Shown one piece after another: positions 1 to 7,590 of a DNA stretch of 64,000 bases. The translations under genes and the position numbers were made by a program. Every line of letters starts with the position of its first letter. The first letter of the stretch is position 1. The DNA lies in contig JBFWNT010000002.1 of the NCBI GenBank assembly GCA_050250915.1, positions 62,001-126,000 on the forward strand, read 5' to 3'. Below the pieces are notes generated by a model. The model did not search any database and was not told the origin of the DNA. It was given only the letters and a program-made list of their open reading frames with translations. The stretch is from Miltoncostaea sp050250915. GTDB taxonomy: Bacteria > Actinomycetota > Thermoleophilia > Miltoncostaeales > Miltoncostaeaceae.

Positions 1-339
1 GGAGCGCTCCGGGCGGCGGACCATCACCGACTCGCGCACGGCGGTCCGAAGGGACTTGCCGCGGACGATGACGGCCCAGTCGATGTCGAGCTCCATGCCC
101 AGGTCGACCAGGGCGCGCAGCACCTGGCCCTCGTCGATCTCCGGGCCGGACATGTCCACCGCGTCCTTCAGCCAGCGGGCCTGCGCCTTGGAGATCTCGA
201 ACCGCACCTTGGCGCGCGCGTCCTTACGGCGCGTGCCGATCGACTCCTCGCCGAGGCGCACGTACACGCCGGCGGGCGGGCTCCCGCCGGGCGGTCCGCC
301 GGCCGGGCCGAGCATCCCCTGGTACGACACCCGCCTCAT
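1..339 (-). CDS. Hypothetical protein, C-terminus cut off by window edge
   Basis: Open reading frame of 113 codons running off the left edge without a stop. Its ATG overlaps the stop of the ExeA-like gene as ATGA, so it is translationally coupled as the last visible gene of a ppx-exeA operon. The N-terminus is Gly/Pro-rich. It is followed by a basic stretch and a predicted mixed helix region containing KVRFEISKAQARWLKDAV. I recognise no family. A ribbon-helix-helix or small accessory protein is possible but not shown. The full length is unknown because of truncation. Confidence 0.65.
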   Translation of the reverse strand, partial: MRRVSYQGMLGPAGGPPGGSPPAGVYVRLGEESIGTRRKDARAKVRFEISKAQARWLKDAVDMSGPEIDEGQVLRALVDLGMELDIDWAVIVRGKSLRTAVRESVMVRRPERS

Positions 340-1184
340 CCGACGGCCTCCGCGTCGGGCGACGCGGCGGCGAGGTCCATGCGGCGGTCCTCGGCCAGGT
401 CGCGGATGGTGTCCTCGCCGATCTGCGCCTCGTTGCGCTCCGCCGCGACGAACAGGGCGTTGGCCAACAGCAGGTTCACCAGCCGCGGGACCCCGCCGGT
501 CTCACGGTGGACGGCCCGCGTCGCCCGCTTCGACACGATGCGCTGCTGCGCGCCGGCCACCCGGGTGCGGTGGAGCGTGTAGGCATCGACCTCGTCTGGG
601 CTCATGGGCCCCAGGTGGTAGCGGACCACCACGCGCTGGGCCACCTGCGGCAGCCGCTCCACGTGACGCGACAGCTCCGGCTGCCCCAGCAGCACCACCG
701 GCACGCCCGGACCCTCCGGGCCGGGGTTCGTGAGCAGGCGCACCTCGTCCAGCGCGCGCGGGTCGAGACGCTGGGCCTCATCCAGGCACACCACCGAGCG
801 GCGCCCCCCGGCCGCCAGCTCCGCGAGCCGCGCCCGCAGCAGCCCGGCGATCCGCGCCGCCGACCCGCCCGCCTGCGGGCCCCCGGCGGCGAGCAGCGTC
901 GACGACAGCAGCGCCGCCGCCGTGCGCGGCGGGTTCGCGACCTCCGCGACCTGGAAGCCCTCGCCGTCGAGCGTCCCCCGCAGCGTCTGCGAGAGGAGCG
1001 TCTTGCCCGCCCCGATCTCCCCCGTGATCACCACGATGCCCCCGAGCTGCGTGATGCCGAACAGGATGCGGGCGAGCCCCTCGCGGTGGTCGGCGCGCTC
1101 GTAGGCGAAGCGCGGGTCCGGCTCCAGCAGGAACGGGGCCTCCGCGAGGCCCCAGTGCGCCAGGTAACCGCCGTCGGTCGTCAC
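336..1184 (-). CDS. ExeA/GspA-like AAA ATPase
   Basis: 282-residue P-loop ATPase of the ExeA/GspA type, a family first linked to secretion-machinery assembly but also found as stand-alone ATPases. Walker A GEIGAGKT lies at about residues 55-62 and Walker B VVCLDEAQ at about 131-138. A conserved LTNPGPEGPGVPVVLLGQPEL stretch and a C-terminal lid follow. No peptidoglycan-binding or transmembrane region is visible, so it is the cytoplasmic core only. The GTG start is chosen because it makes a four-base GTGA overlap with the ppx stop and gives the typical YLAHWGLxxxPF N-terminus. The role in this organism is unknown. Confidence 0.85.
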   Translation of the reverse strand: MTTDGGYLAHWGLAEAPFLLEPDPRFAYERADHREGLARILFGITQLGGIVVITGEIGAGKTLLSQTLRGTLDGEGFQVAEVANPPRTAAALLSSTLLAAGGPQAGGSAARIAGLLRARLAELAAGGRRSVVCLDEAQRLDPRALDEVRLLTNPGPEGPGVPVVLLGQPELSRHVERLPQVAQRVVVRYHLGPMSPDEVDAYTLHRTRVAGAQQRIVSKRATRAVHRETGGVPRLVNLLLANALFVAAERNEAQIGEDTIRDLAEDRRMDLAAASPDAEAVG

Positions 1185-2086
1185 GCCGTCGCCTCCAGGA
1201 CCAGCCCCTCGCGGATGCCCGCGTGGCTCACGTGCAGCACCTCGATGCGGAAGCTGCGCCGCACCGCCTCGAACGCCGCCGCGCCGGCCAGGCACAGCCG
1301 CAGGCGCTTCGGCTCGATCCCCGTCTCCTCCGCCAGGTCGGCCGCCGGCGTCGCCGCCAGGCGCTCCACCGCTCGCAGCAGGCCGTCGCGGTCCAGCCGG
1401 TCCGAGCCGGCCAGCGTGCCCAGGGCCTCGGCCGAGCCGCCCGCCGCCACGGCCTCGGTGCCGCGCACCGGCACGTCGACCGCGTCCAGCATCTCGCGCA
1501 CCGCGCTGACCATCGGCTCCAGCAGGTCGAGCGGGGGAGGGTCGGGCGGCGCGAAGCGCTCGCTCAGGGCCCGGACGCCGATCGGGATGGACGTCGCCCA
1601 CTTCAGGGCGCCGCCCTCGCCGCCCATCATCTCCAGGCTCCCGCCGCCCAGGTCGATCGCCAGCAGCGGGTCGGGCGCGCCGGCCGCGACCATGCCGCGG
1701 AAGGTCAGCGCCGCCTCCTCGGTGCCGCTCAGGATGCGGGCGGGGACGCCCGCGGCCTCCTCCAGGTGGGCCAGCAGCACCGCCGCGTTGCCGGCGTTGC
1801 GGCCCGGGGCCGTGGTGGCCACCACCAGCCGCTCGGCGCCGAGCCGGCGCGCCTCCTCGGCCATCTGACGCACCGTCGCGGAGACCAGGTCGAGGCCGTC
1901 CCGGCCGATGTCGCCGCCCGGGGTGAGCCCGGCGCCGAGCGCGGTCATGGCGCTGCCGCTGGCGAGGGGCTGGATGCGTCCGCCGATCGCGCGCGCCACG
2001 AGGAGCCGGGTGGTGTTGGTCCCGACGTCGATCGCGGCGACGGGTGCGTCGGCTGTCACCTGCGGGTCCGGGTCACGGGACGACAT
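1181..2086 (-). CDS. ppx: Ppx/GppA family phosphatase
   Basis: 301-residue exopolyphosphatase/guanosine pentaphosphate phosphohydrolase of the ASKHA actin-like fold. The N-terminal phosphate-binding loop AIDVGTNTTRLLVA lies at about 18-31. A second glycine-rich loop, AIDLGGGSLEMM, sits in mid-protein, and VAAGGSAEALG follows. The length matches short actinobacterial Ppx proteins, which degrade polyphosphate or (p)ppGpp. The short form lacks the C-terminal HD-like domain of the E. coli enzyme. It sits 42 bases downstream of the SOS-type small gene and overlaps the ExeA-like gene, so it could be partly co-transcribed with the SOS gene. Substrate preference cannot be read from sequence. Confidence 0.9.
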   Translation of the reverse strand: MSSRDPDPQVTADAPVAAIDVGTNTTRLLVARAIGGRIQPLASGSAMTALGAGLTPGGDIGRDGLDLVSATVRQMAEEARRLGAERLVVATTAPGRNAGNAAVLLAHLEEAAGVPARILSGTEEAALTFRGMVAAGAPDPLLAIDLGGGSLEMMGGEGGALKWATSIPIGVRALSERFAPPDPPPLDLLEPMVSAVREMLDAVDVPVRGTEAVAAGGSAEALGTLAGSDRLDRDGLLRAVERLAATPAADLAEETGIEPKRLRLCLAGAAAFEAVRRSFRIEVLHVSHAGIREGLVLEATA

Positions 2087-2128
2087 CGTACTGTCGACCG
2101 GCCCCGCACCCCGAACTGTGAAGAGTTG

Positions 2129-2437
2129 TTACAGGGGAATCCGGCGGATCCGCGGCCGCCGGCGGGCCACGGCGCGGGCGCGCAGGAGGGCGACGGCGCC
2201 CACCAGAGCGGCGACGCCGGCGAGGCGCAGTTCGCCGGTCACCACGCCGGCGCCGCCGGGGGCGGAGGCCAGGGCGGCGAGCAGGAAGCCGACGACGAGG
2301 CCGAACGCGTAGAGCGCGACGGTGGCCGCCCGTGGGAGGCGGCGGCGGCGCGGCCGGGGCGCCACGGCGCGCAGCTGCGGCCGCGCGGGGGCGAGGGGGA
2401 CCGGCCGGGCGATGTGGGAGCGGGCGGTTGCGTGCAT
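2129..2437 (-). CDS. Small two-helix membrane protein under a LexA box (candidate SOS division inhibitor)
   Basis: 102-residue protein beginning MHATARSHIARPV. A basic, proline-rich cytoplasmic-type N-terminus (RPRRRRLPR at about 31-39) precedes two hydrophobic helices, about 42-60 and 68-84, and a basic tail. A TAGTGT -10 lies 7 bases before the ATG and implies a leaderless transcript. A perfect 14-bp Cheo/LexA palindrome covers the expected -35. It is transcribed away from mraZ at the head of the dcw cluster. Known SOS division inhibitors in other bacteria (SidA, DivS, YneA) are small membrane proteins, but this one has no recognisable similarity to them. The inhibitor role is inferred from regulation, size and location only. 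Confidence 0.75.
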   Translation of the reverse strand: MHATARSHIARPVPLAPARPQLRAVAPRPRRRRLPRAATVALYAFGLVVGFLLAALASAPGGAGVVTGELRLAGVAALVGAVALLRARAVARRRPRIRRIPL

Positions 2438-2444
2438 GGGAGGA

Positions 2445-2450
2445 ACACTA
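2445..2450 (-). promoter_or_regulatory. -10 element of the SOS membrane-protein gene
   Basis: TAGTGT on the minus strand, 7 bases before the ATG at 2437. With a 17-base spacer the -35 (TTGTTC, 2468-2473) falls inside the LexA box. Confidence 0.6.
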
Positions 2451-2466
2451 GTTCGCCCCTCGGAAG

Positions 2467-2480
2467 CGAACAAGCGTTCG
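2467..2480. promoter_or_regulatory. LexA (Cheo-type SOS) box
   Basis: CGAACAAGCGTTCG is a perfect match to the Gram-positive LexA consensus CGAACRNRYGTTCG (CGAAC and GTTCG arms, four-base spacer). It overlaps the predicted -35 of the divergent minus-strand gene starting at 2437. It lies about 106 bases upstream of the mraZ -35, so its primary target is the small membrane protein. Confidence 0.8.
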
Positions 2481-2540
2481 GTGTTGCGAGTCGCTGCAAC
2501 GCGGGCCGCGGGGGGCGCGCGTCGGGCGCCGGCGTCCGAA

Positions 2541-2618
2541 TGGGGGGTCATGGGGGGAACCCTGTCGCCGTGTGGGGGGTTCGCGTTGCCATGTGGGGGA
2601 ATGTGGGGTAGCGTGGGG
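2541..2618 (+). promoter_or_regulatory. mraZ promoter with MraZ-box repeats
   Basis: TTGCCA (2586-2591) and TAGCGT (2609-2614) are separated by 17 bases. The mraZ ATG at 2621 falls where transcription should begin, so mraZ is probably leaderless. TGGGG repeats start at 2541, 2551, 2573, 2594, 2604 and 2614, on one face of the helix. They match the TGGGN repeat operator bound by MraZ in other bacteria and overlap the -10, as expected for autorepression. Confidence 0.75.
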
Positions 2619-2620
2619 AA

Positions 2621-3073
2621 ATGCAACGGCGGCTGCTGAGCGGGACGTATGAGTGCAGCCTGGACAACCGGTTCCGTCTGGCCATCCCGGCGCGCCTCCG
2701 TGACGCGTTCGCGGGGGGAGCGACGGTCTCCTGGTGGATCGACGACTGCCTCGCGGTCGTGCCGGCGCTCGAGTGGGACGAGCTGGTGGGGAGGACGTTC
2801 GGCGACATGAGCCCCTTCGACGAGACCGCCCGGGACATGCGCCGCTTCATCATCGGCTCCGCCCTGACCAACGACCTGGACCGGCAGGGGCGCATCGCGC
2901 TCTCGGCCGACCACCGCCAGCACGCCGGGATCGAGGACGCGAAGGTGCGCCTCGTCGGCGTGGGCGACTACCTCGAGGCCTGGGACCCCAGCCGCCTCAC
3001 CGCACGCTTCGACAAGCTCCGCCGGGAGGGGGTGTCCAGCCATGCCGAGCGCCTTGCCGCTCGAGTCGCGTAG
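2621..3073 (+). CDS. mraZ: Transcriptional regulator MraZ
   Basis: 150-residue MraZ, first gene of the dcw cluster. It contains two SpoVT/AbrB-like swapped-hairpin DNA-binding repeats: LSGTYECSLDNRFRLAIPARLR near residues 5-26 and LTNDLDRQGRIALSADHRQHAG near 82-103. MraZ forms ring oligomers and represses its own promoter through TGGGN repeats, which are present just upstream. The ATG is immediately preceded by TAGCGT and no Shine-Dalgarno, which fits leaderless translation. The gene overlaps rsmH by 32 bases. Confidence 0.95.
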   Translation: MQRRLLSGTYECSLDNRFRLAIPARLRDAFAGGATVSWWIDDCLAVVPALEWDELVGRTFGDMSPFDETARDMRRFIIGSALTNDLDRQGRIALSADHRQHAGIEDAKVRLVGVGDYLEAWDPSRLTARFDKLRREGVSSHAERLAARVA

Positions 3074-4019
3074 GCCCGCACGGGGCCACGAGCCCGTCCT
3101 GGCCGACGAGGTCGCGCGGATGCTCGCCCTGCGCCCGGGCGAGACCGTCGTCGACTGCACGTTCGGCGCCGGCGGGCACGCGCGCCGGCTGGCCCCCGCC
3201 CTGGGCGAGGCCGGCCGCTACATCGCGATCGACCAGGACCCCGAGGCCGGCGACTGGTTCGCCGACCTGGCCGACGACGTCGTCTGCGAGACCCGCTTCA
3301 TCCGCGCCAACTTCGCCGACGCCCTCCCGCGGCTGGTCGACCAGGGCCTGCGCGCCGACGCGGTCCTGATGGACCTGGGCCTGTCCTCCATGCAGGTGGA
3401 CCGGCCGGAGCGCGGCTTCTCGTACTCGCGCCAGGCCCCGCTGGACATGCGGATGGACCCCTCCCGCCGCACGTCCGCCGCCGACCTCATCGCCGACGCG
3501 CCCGAGCGCGAGCTGGCCGACGTGATGCGGACCTACGGCGAGGAGCGCTACGCCCGTCAGATCGCCAAGGCCATCGTGCGCCGCCGCGAGATCGAGCCGA
3601 TCACGACCACCGGCGACCTGGTGGAGGTCGTCCGCTCGGCCGTGCCGACCCCGGCCCTGTTCGCCGGCGGCCATCCCGCCAAGCGCGTGTTCCAGGCGCT
3701 GCGGATCGCCGTGAACGACGAGCTCGACAGCCTCGACCGCGGCCTCGACGCGGCCTGGGACCTGCTGGCGCCCGGCGGCCGCCTGGCCGTGATCTCCTTC
3801 CACTCGCTGGAGGACCGGCGCGTGAAGCGCGCAATGCGCGCCCACACCCAGGGCTGCATCTGCCCGCCCGACATGCCCGTCTGCGGCTGCGGCCGCGAGG
3901 CCGAGGCGGCGATGCTGGCCGCGAAGGCCATGCGCCCCCGCCAGGCCGAGCTCGACCGCAACCCGCGGGCCCGCTCGGCGCTGCTGCGCGGCCTGCGCCG
4001 CCTGGAGCCGCCCGCGTGA
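3042..4019 (+). CDS. rsmH: 16S rRNA (cytosine1402-N4)-methyltransferase RsmH
   Basis: 325-residue SAM-dependent methyltransferase that modifies C1402 of 16S rRNA in the decoding centre. The N-terminal HEPVLADEVARML and the SAM motif DCTFGAGGHARRL (about 38-50) are typical. The family signature LMDLGLSSMQVDRPERGFSY and the C-terminal FHSLEDRRVKRAMR follow. A cysteine-rich insertion with CICPPDMPVCGCG near residues 271-283 resembles that of many homologues. It starts inside the end of mraZ and ends GTGA into the FtsL-like gene. Confidence 0.95.
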   Translation: MPSALPLESRRPARGHEPVLADEVARMLALRPGETVVDCTFGAGGHARRLAPALGEAGRYIAIDQDPEAGDWFADLADDVVCETRFIRANFADALPRLVDQGLRADAVLMDLGLSSMQVDRPERGFSYSRQAPLDMRMDPSRRTSAADLIADAPERELADVMRTYGEERYARQIAKAIVRRREIEPITTTGDLVEVVRSAVPTPALFAGGHPAKRVFQALRIAVNDELDSLDRGLDAAWDLLAPGGRLAVISFHSLEDRRVKRAMRAHTQGCICPPDMPVCGCGREAEAAMLAAKAMRPRQAELDRNPRARSALLRGLRRLEPPA

Positions 4020-4399
4020 GCACCCGCGCCACGGCCCGGGCGTCGACCGCCCGCCGGCCCCGGCCCGCCCCGCGGCCGCAGGCCCGGCCGCGGCCCCGTC
4101 CCCGCGCCGTCGCGCGTCCGCGCACGCGGACCCGGATGCGCCTGGGCCCGCTGGTGATCCCGATCATCGCCCTGGTGCTCGGCGGGATCGTGTGGGTCAA
4201 CGTCGCCAAGCTGTCCCTCACCAACGACACCGGCAAGGTCATGGAGCGCTCCCGCGGCGTCGAGGCGCAGACCGCCCGCCTGCAGAGCCAGCTCGACCAG
4301 CTCGACGCGCGCGTGCGCGAGAACGCGATGAAGCGCCTCGGCATGGTCATGCCGTCGGGCGACTCGGTCACGTACCTCGACCCGTTGGCCCGGCCCTAG
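4016..4399 (+). CDS. ftsL: FtsL-like septum formation initiator
   Basis: 127-residue single-pass protein. About 40 Arg/Pro/Ala-rich N-terminal residues are followed by one membrane helix (PLVIPIIALVLGGIVWV, about 44-60). A periplasmic coiled coil with heptads follows (VMERSRGVEAQTARLQSQLD, about 75-94). Size, topology and position between rsmH and ftsI match FtsL/DivIC of the divisome, where it bridges FtsQ and FtsI. Sequence identity in this family is low, so the call rests on context. GTG start in a GTGA overlap with rsmH; ftsI begins 3 bases after its stop. Confidence 0.8.
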   Translation: MSTRATARASTARRPRPAPRPQARPRPRPRAVARPRTRTRMRLGPLVIPIIALVLGGIVWVNVAKLSLTNDTGKVMERSRGVEAQTARLQSQLDQLDARVRENAMKRLGMVMPSGDSVTYLDPLARP

Positions 4400-4402
4400 G
4401 CC

Positions 4403-6124
4403 GTGCCCTCGTCCTCCCGGCCGCCCTCGCGGTCGCGCCGGCCGCCCGTCCGCCGCCCGCGGCTCCCGAAGGCGGCCTCCGGCCGTGAGCGCACGCGCCG
4501 CGTCCGGATGCTGACCGGGATCGCGGTGGTGCTGCTGCTGCTGCTCGGCGCGCGCGCGGCGTTCCTCGGCACCGTGCGCGCGGAGGACCTCTCGGCGCGC
4601 GGGGCGGAGGCGCACCGCCACACGGTCGATCTGCTCGCGCCCCGGGGCGCCCTCGTGGCCGCCGACGGCACCGACCTGGCCAACGACCGCCTCGCGGTGG
4701 ACGTGACCGCCTCGCCGATCGCGGTGACCGACGACGCGGGCGTGGCCGCCCAGCTGGCCCCCATCCTGAAGCGCGACCCCAACGAGCTGGCCAACACGCT
4801 CGCCGGTCCGGGCCAGTACGCGTTGCTGGCCAGCGACGTCCCCCCGCGGGCCGCCGACCGCGCGCGGAACCTCGGCATCGCCGGCATCTACTTCTCCGAC
4901 ACCTACCAGCGCTTCGTGGCCGGCGGCCCGATGGCCGCCCAGGTGATCGGCCTGACCGGCGACGAGCGCCAGGGCCTCTCGGGGATGGAGAAGGAGCTCG
5001 ACGAGAACCTGACCGGCACGCCCGGGGAGCGGCGGGAGGTGCGCGACGTCTTCGGCCGTCCCATCCAGACGCTCTCCGACAAGGAGGCCGTCCCCGGCCA
5101 GGACGTCCAGCTGACCCTCGTCCCGGCCATCCAGGCGCAGGTGGAGACGACGCTCGCCGAGACCCGGGAGGCCACCGGGGCCAAGAGCGCGATGGCCATC
5201 GTGATGGACCCGCGCGACGGCTCCATCCTGGCGATGGCCAGCGTCCCGCGGTTCAACCCCAACGAGCGCGCCGAGCTGAACCCCGAGCTGGAGCGCAACC
5301 GCCCGGTGGTCGACACGTTCGAGCCGGGCTCCACCTTCAAGATCGCCACGATGACCGCCGCCCTCGAGGACGGGAAGGTGACCCCGTCCACCGTGTTCAA
5401 CGTCCCCGACCACATCTCGCTCTACGACGGCGAGGTGACGCTGAAGGACGCCCACGAGCACGAGACCGAGGACATGACGGCGACCCAGATCCTGGAGGAG
5501 TCGAGCAACGTCGGCGTCTACAAGATCGCCCTGCGGGTGGGGAAGGAGCGGCTGCTGGCCTGGTACAAGCGCTTCGGCTTCGGGGCGCCCACCGGCATCG
5601 ACTTCCCCGGCGAGGACCCCGGGTTCGTGCTCCCCGGCGACAAGTGGTACGGGTCGGGCATCACCAACATCCCGATCGGCCAGGGCGTCCGCGTCACGCT
5701 GACCCAGCTCACCCGCGCGTACGCGGCGATCGCCAACGGCGGCCTGCTCGTGACGCCCCACCTGGTCAAGGGCGCGGGCGGGGTGGAGCGGCGGATCATG
5801 CACGCGTCCACCGCGAAGAAGGTCGACCGGATGCTCCGCAAGGTGGTGTCCGACCAGGGGACCGGCGAGCTGGCGAACGTGAAGGGCTACGAGGTGGCCG
5901 GCAAGACCGGCACCGCCGAGAAGATCGACCCCACCACGGGCCGCTACAGCGACACCGCCTTCACCTCGTCGTTCGTGGGCTACGCGCCCGCCGACGATCC
6001 GCAGCTGCTGATCGCGGTGGTCGTGGACGAGCCCACCGGCATCTACTACGGCGGCGACGTCGCGGCTCCGGCGTTCGAGAAGATCGCCGAGTTCTCCCTG
6101 CAAAACATGAGAATCCTGCCCTAG
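4403..6124 (+). CDS. ftsI: Class B penicillin-binding protein FtsI (PBP3)
   Basis: 573-residue septal transpeptidase that crosslinks peptidoglycan at division. A basic cytoplasmic tail and one membrane helix (about 36-52) precede a pedestal domain and the transpeptidase domain. Catalytic motifs are STFK (Ser310-Lys313), SSN (367-369) and KTG (501-503). No C-terminal PASTA repeats are present, unlike some actinobacterial homologues. GTG start 3 bases after the ftsL stop. Between ftsI and murE lies a short gap with a separate TAGTGT promoter element. Confidence 0.95.
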   Translation: MPSSSRPPSRSRRPPVRRPRLPKAASGRERTRRVRMLTGIAVVLLLLLGARAAFLGTVRAEDLSARGAEAHRHTVDLLAPRGALVAADGTDLANDRLAVDVTASPIAVTDDAGVAAQLAPILKRDPNELANTLAGPGQYALLASDVPPRAADRARNLGIAGIYFSDTYQRFVAGGPMAAQVIGLTGDERQGLSGMEKELDENLTGTPGERREVRDVFGRPIQTLSDKEAVPGQDVQLTLVPAIQAQVETTLAETREATGAKSAMAIVMDPRDGSILAMASVPRFNPNERAELNPELERNRPVVDTFEPGSTFKIATMTAALEDGKVTPSTVFNVPDHISLYDGEVTLKDAHEHETEDMTATQILEESSNVGVYKIALRVGKERLLAWYKRFGFGAPTGIDFPGEDPGFVLPGDKWYGSGITNIPIGQGVRVTLTQLTRAYAAIANGGLLVTPHLVKGAGGVERRIMHASTAKKVDRMLRKVVSDQGTGELANVKGYEVAGKTGTAEKIDPTTGRYSDTAFTSSFVGYAPADDPQLLIAVVVDEPTGIYYGGDVAAPAFEKIAEFSLQNMRILP

Positions 6125-6143
6125 GCCCGCCGAGGGCCTGTGG

Positions 6144-6149
6144 TAGTGT
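6144..6149 (+). promoter_or_regulatory. Internal dcw -10 element ahead of murE
   Basis: TAGTGT 10 bases before the murE ATG, in one of the few gaps in the cluster. Likely a secondary, near-leaderless promoter. No convincing -35 was found. Confidence 0.5.
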
Positions 6150-6159
6150 CCCGGCCCGC

Positions 6160-7590
6160 ATGACGCTCGACGAGCTGATCGGCAGCGGTGCCATCACCTC
6201 CGTCGTCCACCGGGCCTCCGAGGCGGGTCCGGGCGCCCTCTTCTGCGCCCTGCCCGGCCTGCGCGCGGACGGCCACGACTACGTCGCCGAGGCGGCGTCC
6301 CGCGGCGCCGCCGCGGCCGTGGTGGAGCGGGAGGTGCCCGGCGTCGCCATCCCCCAGGTGGTCGTCCCCGACGCCCGCCTGGCCATGGCCCTGGCCGCCG
6401 CCGCCGTGGCCGGGCACCCCTCCGACGACCTGATCGTGGTGGGGGTGACCGGCACCAACGGCAAGACCACCTCCGTCTTCCTGCTGCGCGCCGTCCTGGA
6501 GGCGGCGGGCCACCGCACCGGCTTGATCGGGACCATCGAGGCCCGGGTGGGCGGCGACGTGCTCCCCGTGGCCCACACCACCCCCGACGCCGTGGAGCTC
6601 CAGGCGCTGTTCGGCCGGATGCGCGCCGCCGGCGACACGGCCTGCGCCATGGAGGTCTCGTCCCACGCGCTCATGCAGCGCCGGGTGGCGGGCACCCGGT
6701 TCGCGGCGGCGCTGTTCACCAACCTCACCCGGGACCACCTGGACTACCACCCCGACGTGGAGAGCTACTTCGCCGCGAAGCGGCGCCTGTTCGCCCGGCC
6801 CGAGGAGGAGGGCCCCGACCCGCCGGGGGCGTCCAACCTGGACGACGAGTTCGGCGCGCGCCTGGCGCGCGAGACCGGGGCGCTCGGGTTCGCGGTGGAC
6901 GCGCCCGCCCCCGTGCGGCCGCAGGCGTCGCGGGGCCTGGAGACGGGGATCGTCGCGACCGTCGCCACCCCGCGCGGGCCGGTCGAGATCGTGAGCCGCC
7001 TGCGCGGGCGCTTCAACCTGGAGAACATCACCGGCGTCGTCGCCGTGGGCGAGCTGCTGGGGCTGCCGCACGAGGCGGTGGCGGCCGGGATCGGGTCGGT
7101 GCCGGGCGTGCCGGGGCGGTTCGAGGCGATCGAGGAGGGCCAGGCCTTCCCCGTGATCGTCGACTACGCCCACACGCCGGACTCGCTCGACAACGTGCTC
7201 CGGGCGGCCCGTGAGCTGGTCGCCGGCGGGCGGCTCCTGGTGGTCTTCGGCTGCGGCGGCGACCGCGACCGGGGCAAGCGCCCGCAGATGGGCACGGTGG
7301 CCCGGACCCTCGCGGACGTGGCGGTCGTCACCTCGGACAACCCCCGCACCGAGGACCCGGACGCCATCATCTCCGACATCGTGTCGGGGTCGGCCGGCCC
7401 GGCGGAGCTCCATGTGGAGCCCGACCGCCGGGCCGCGATCGGGTGGGCGTTGTCGCGGGGCGAGAGGGGGGACGTGGTGGTCATCGCGGGCAAGGGTCAT
7501 GAGCAGGGCCAGGAGCGCAACGGCGTGAAGACGCCGTTCGACGACCGTGAGGTCGCGCGCGCCGAGCTGGGCGCGGGGGCGGCGGCGTGA
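6160..7590 (+). CDS. murE: UDP-MurNAc-L-Ala-D-Glu:meso-diaminopimelate ligase
   Basis: 476-residue Mur ligase adding the third stem residue in the cytoplasm. The ATP loop GTNGKTT lies at 98-104. Mur-ligase landmarks EVSSHAL, DYAHTPDSL and the final GKGHEQ are present. DNPR at 393-396 is the motif that selects meso-diaminopimelate over lysine, so the wall is predicted to be A1-gamma type. The middle region after KRRLFA is somewhat shortened. The ATG start is preferred because of the TAGTGT element just upstream. It overlaps murF by GTGA. Confidence 0.95.
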   Translation: MTLDELIGSGAITSVVHRASEAGPGALFCALPGLRADGHDYVAEAASRGAAAAVVEREVPGVAIPQVVVPDARLAMALAAAAVAGHPSDDLIVVGVTGTNGKTTSVFLLRAVLEAAGHRTGLIGTIEARVGGDVLPVAHTTPDAVELQALFGRMRAAGDTACAMEVSSHALMQRRVAGTRFAAALFTNLTRDHLDYHPDVESYFAAKRRLFARPEEEGPDPPGASNLDDEFGARLARETGALGFAVDAPAPVRPQASRGLETGIVATVATPRGPVEIVSRLRGRFNLENITGVVAVGELLGLPHEAVAAGIGSVPGVPGRFEAIEEGQAFPVIVDYAHTPDSLDNVLRAARELVAGGRLLVVFGCGGDRDRGKRPQMGTVARTLADVAVVTSDNPRTEDPDAIISDIVSGSAGPAELHVEPDRRAAIGWALSRGERGDVVVIAGKGHEQGQERNGVKTPFDDREVARAELGAGAAA

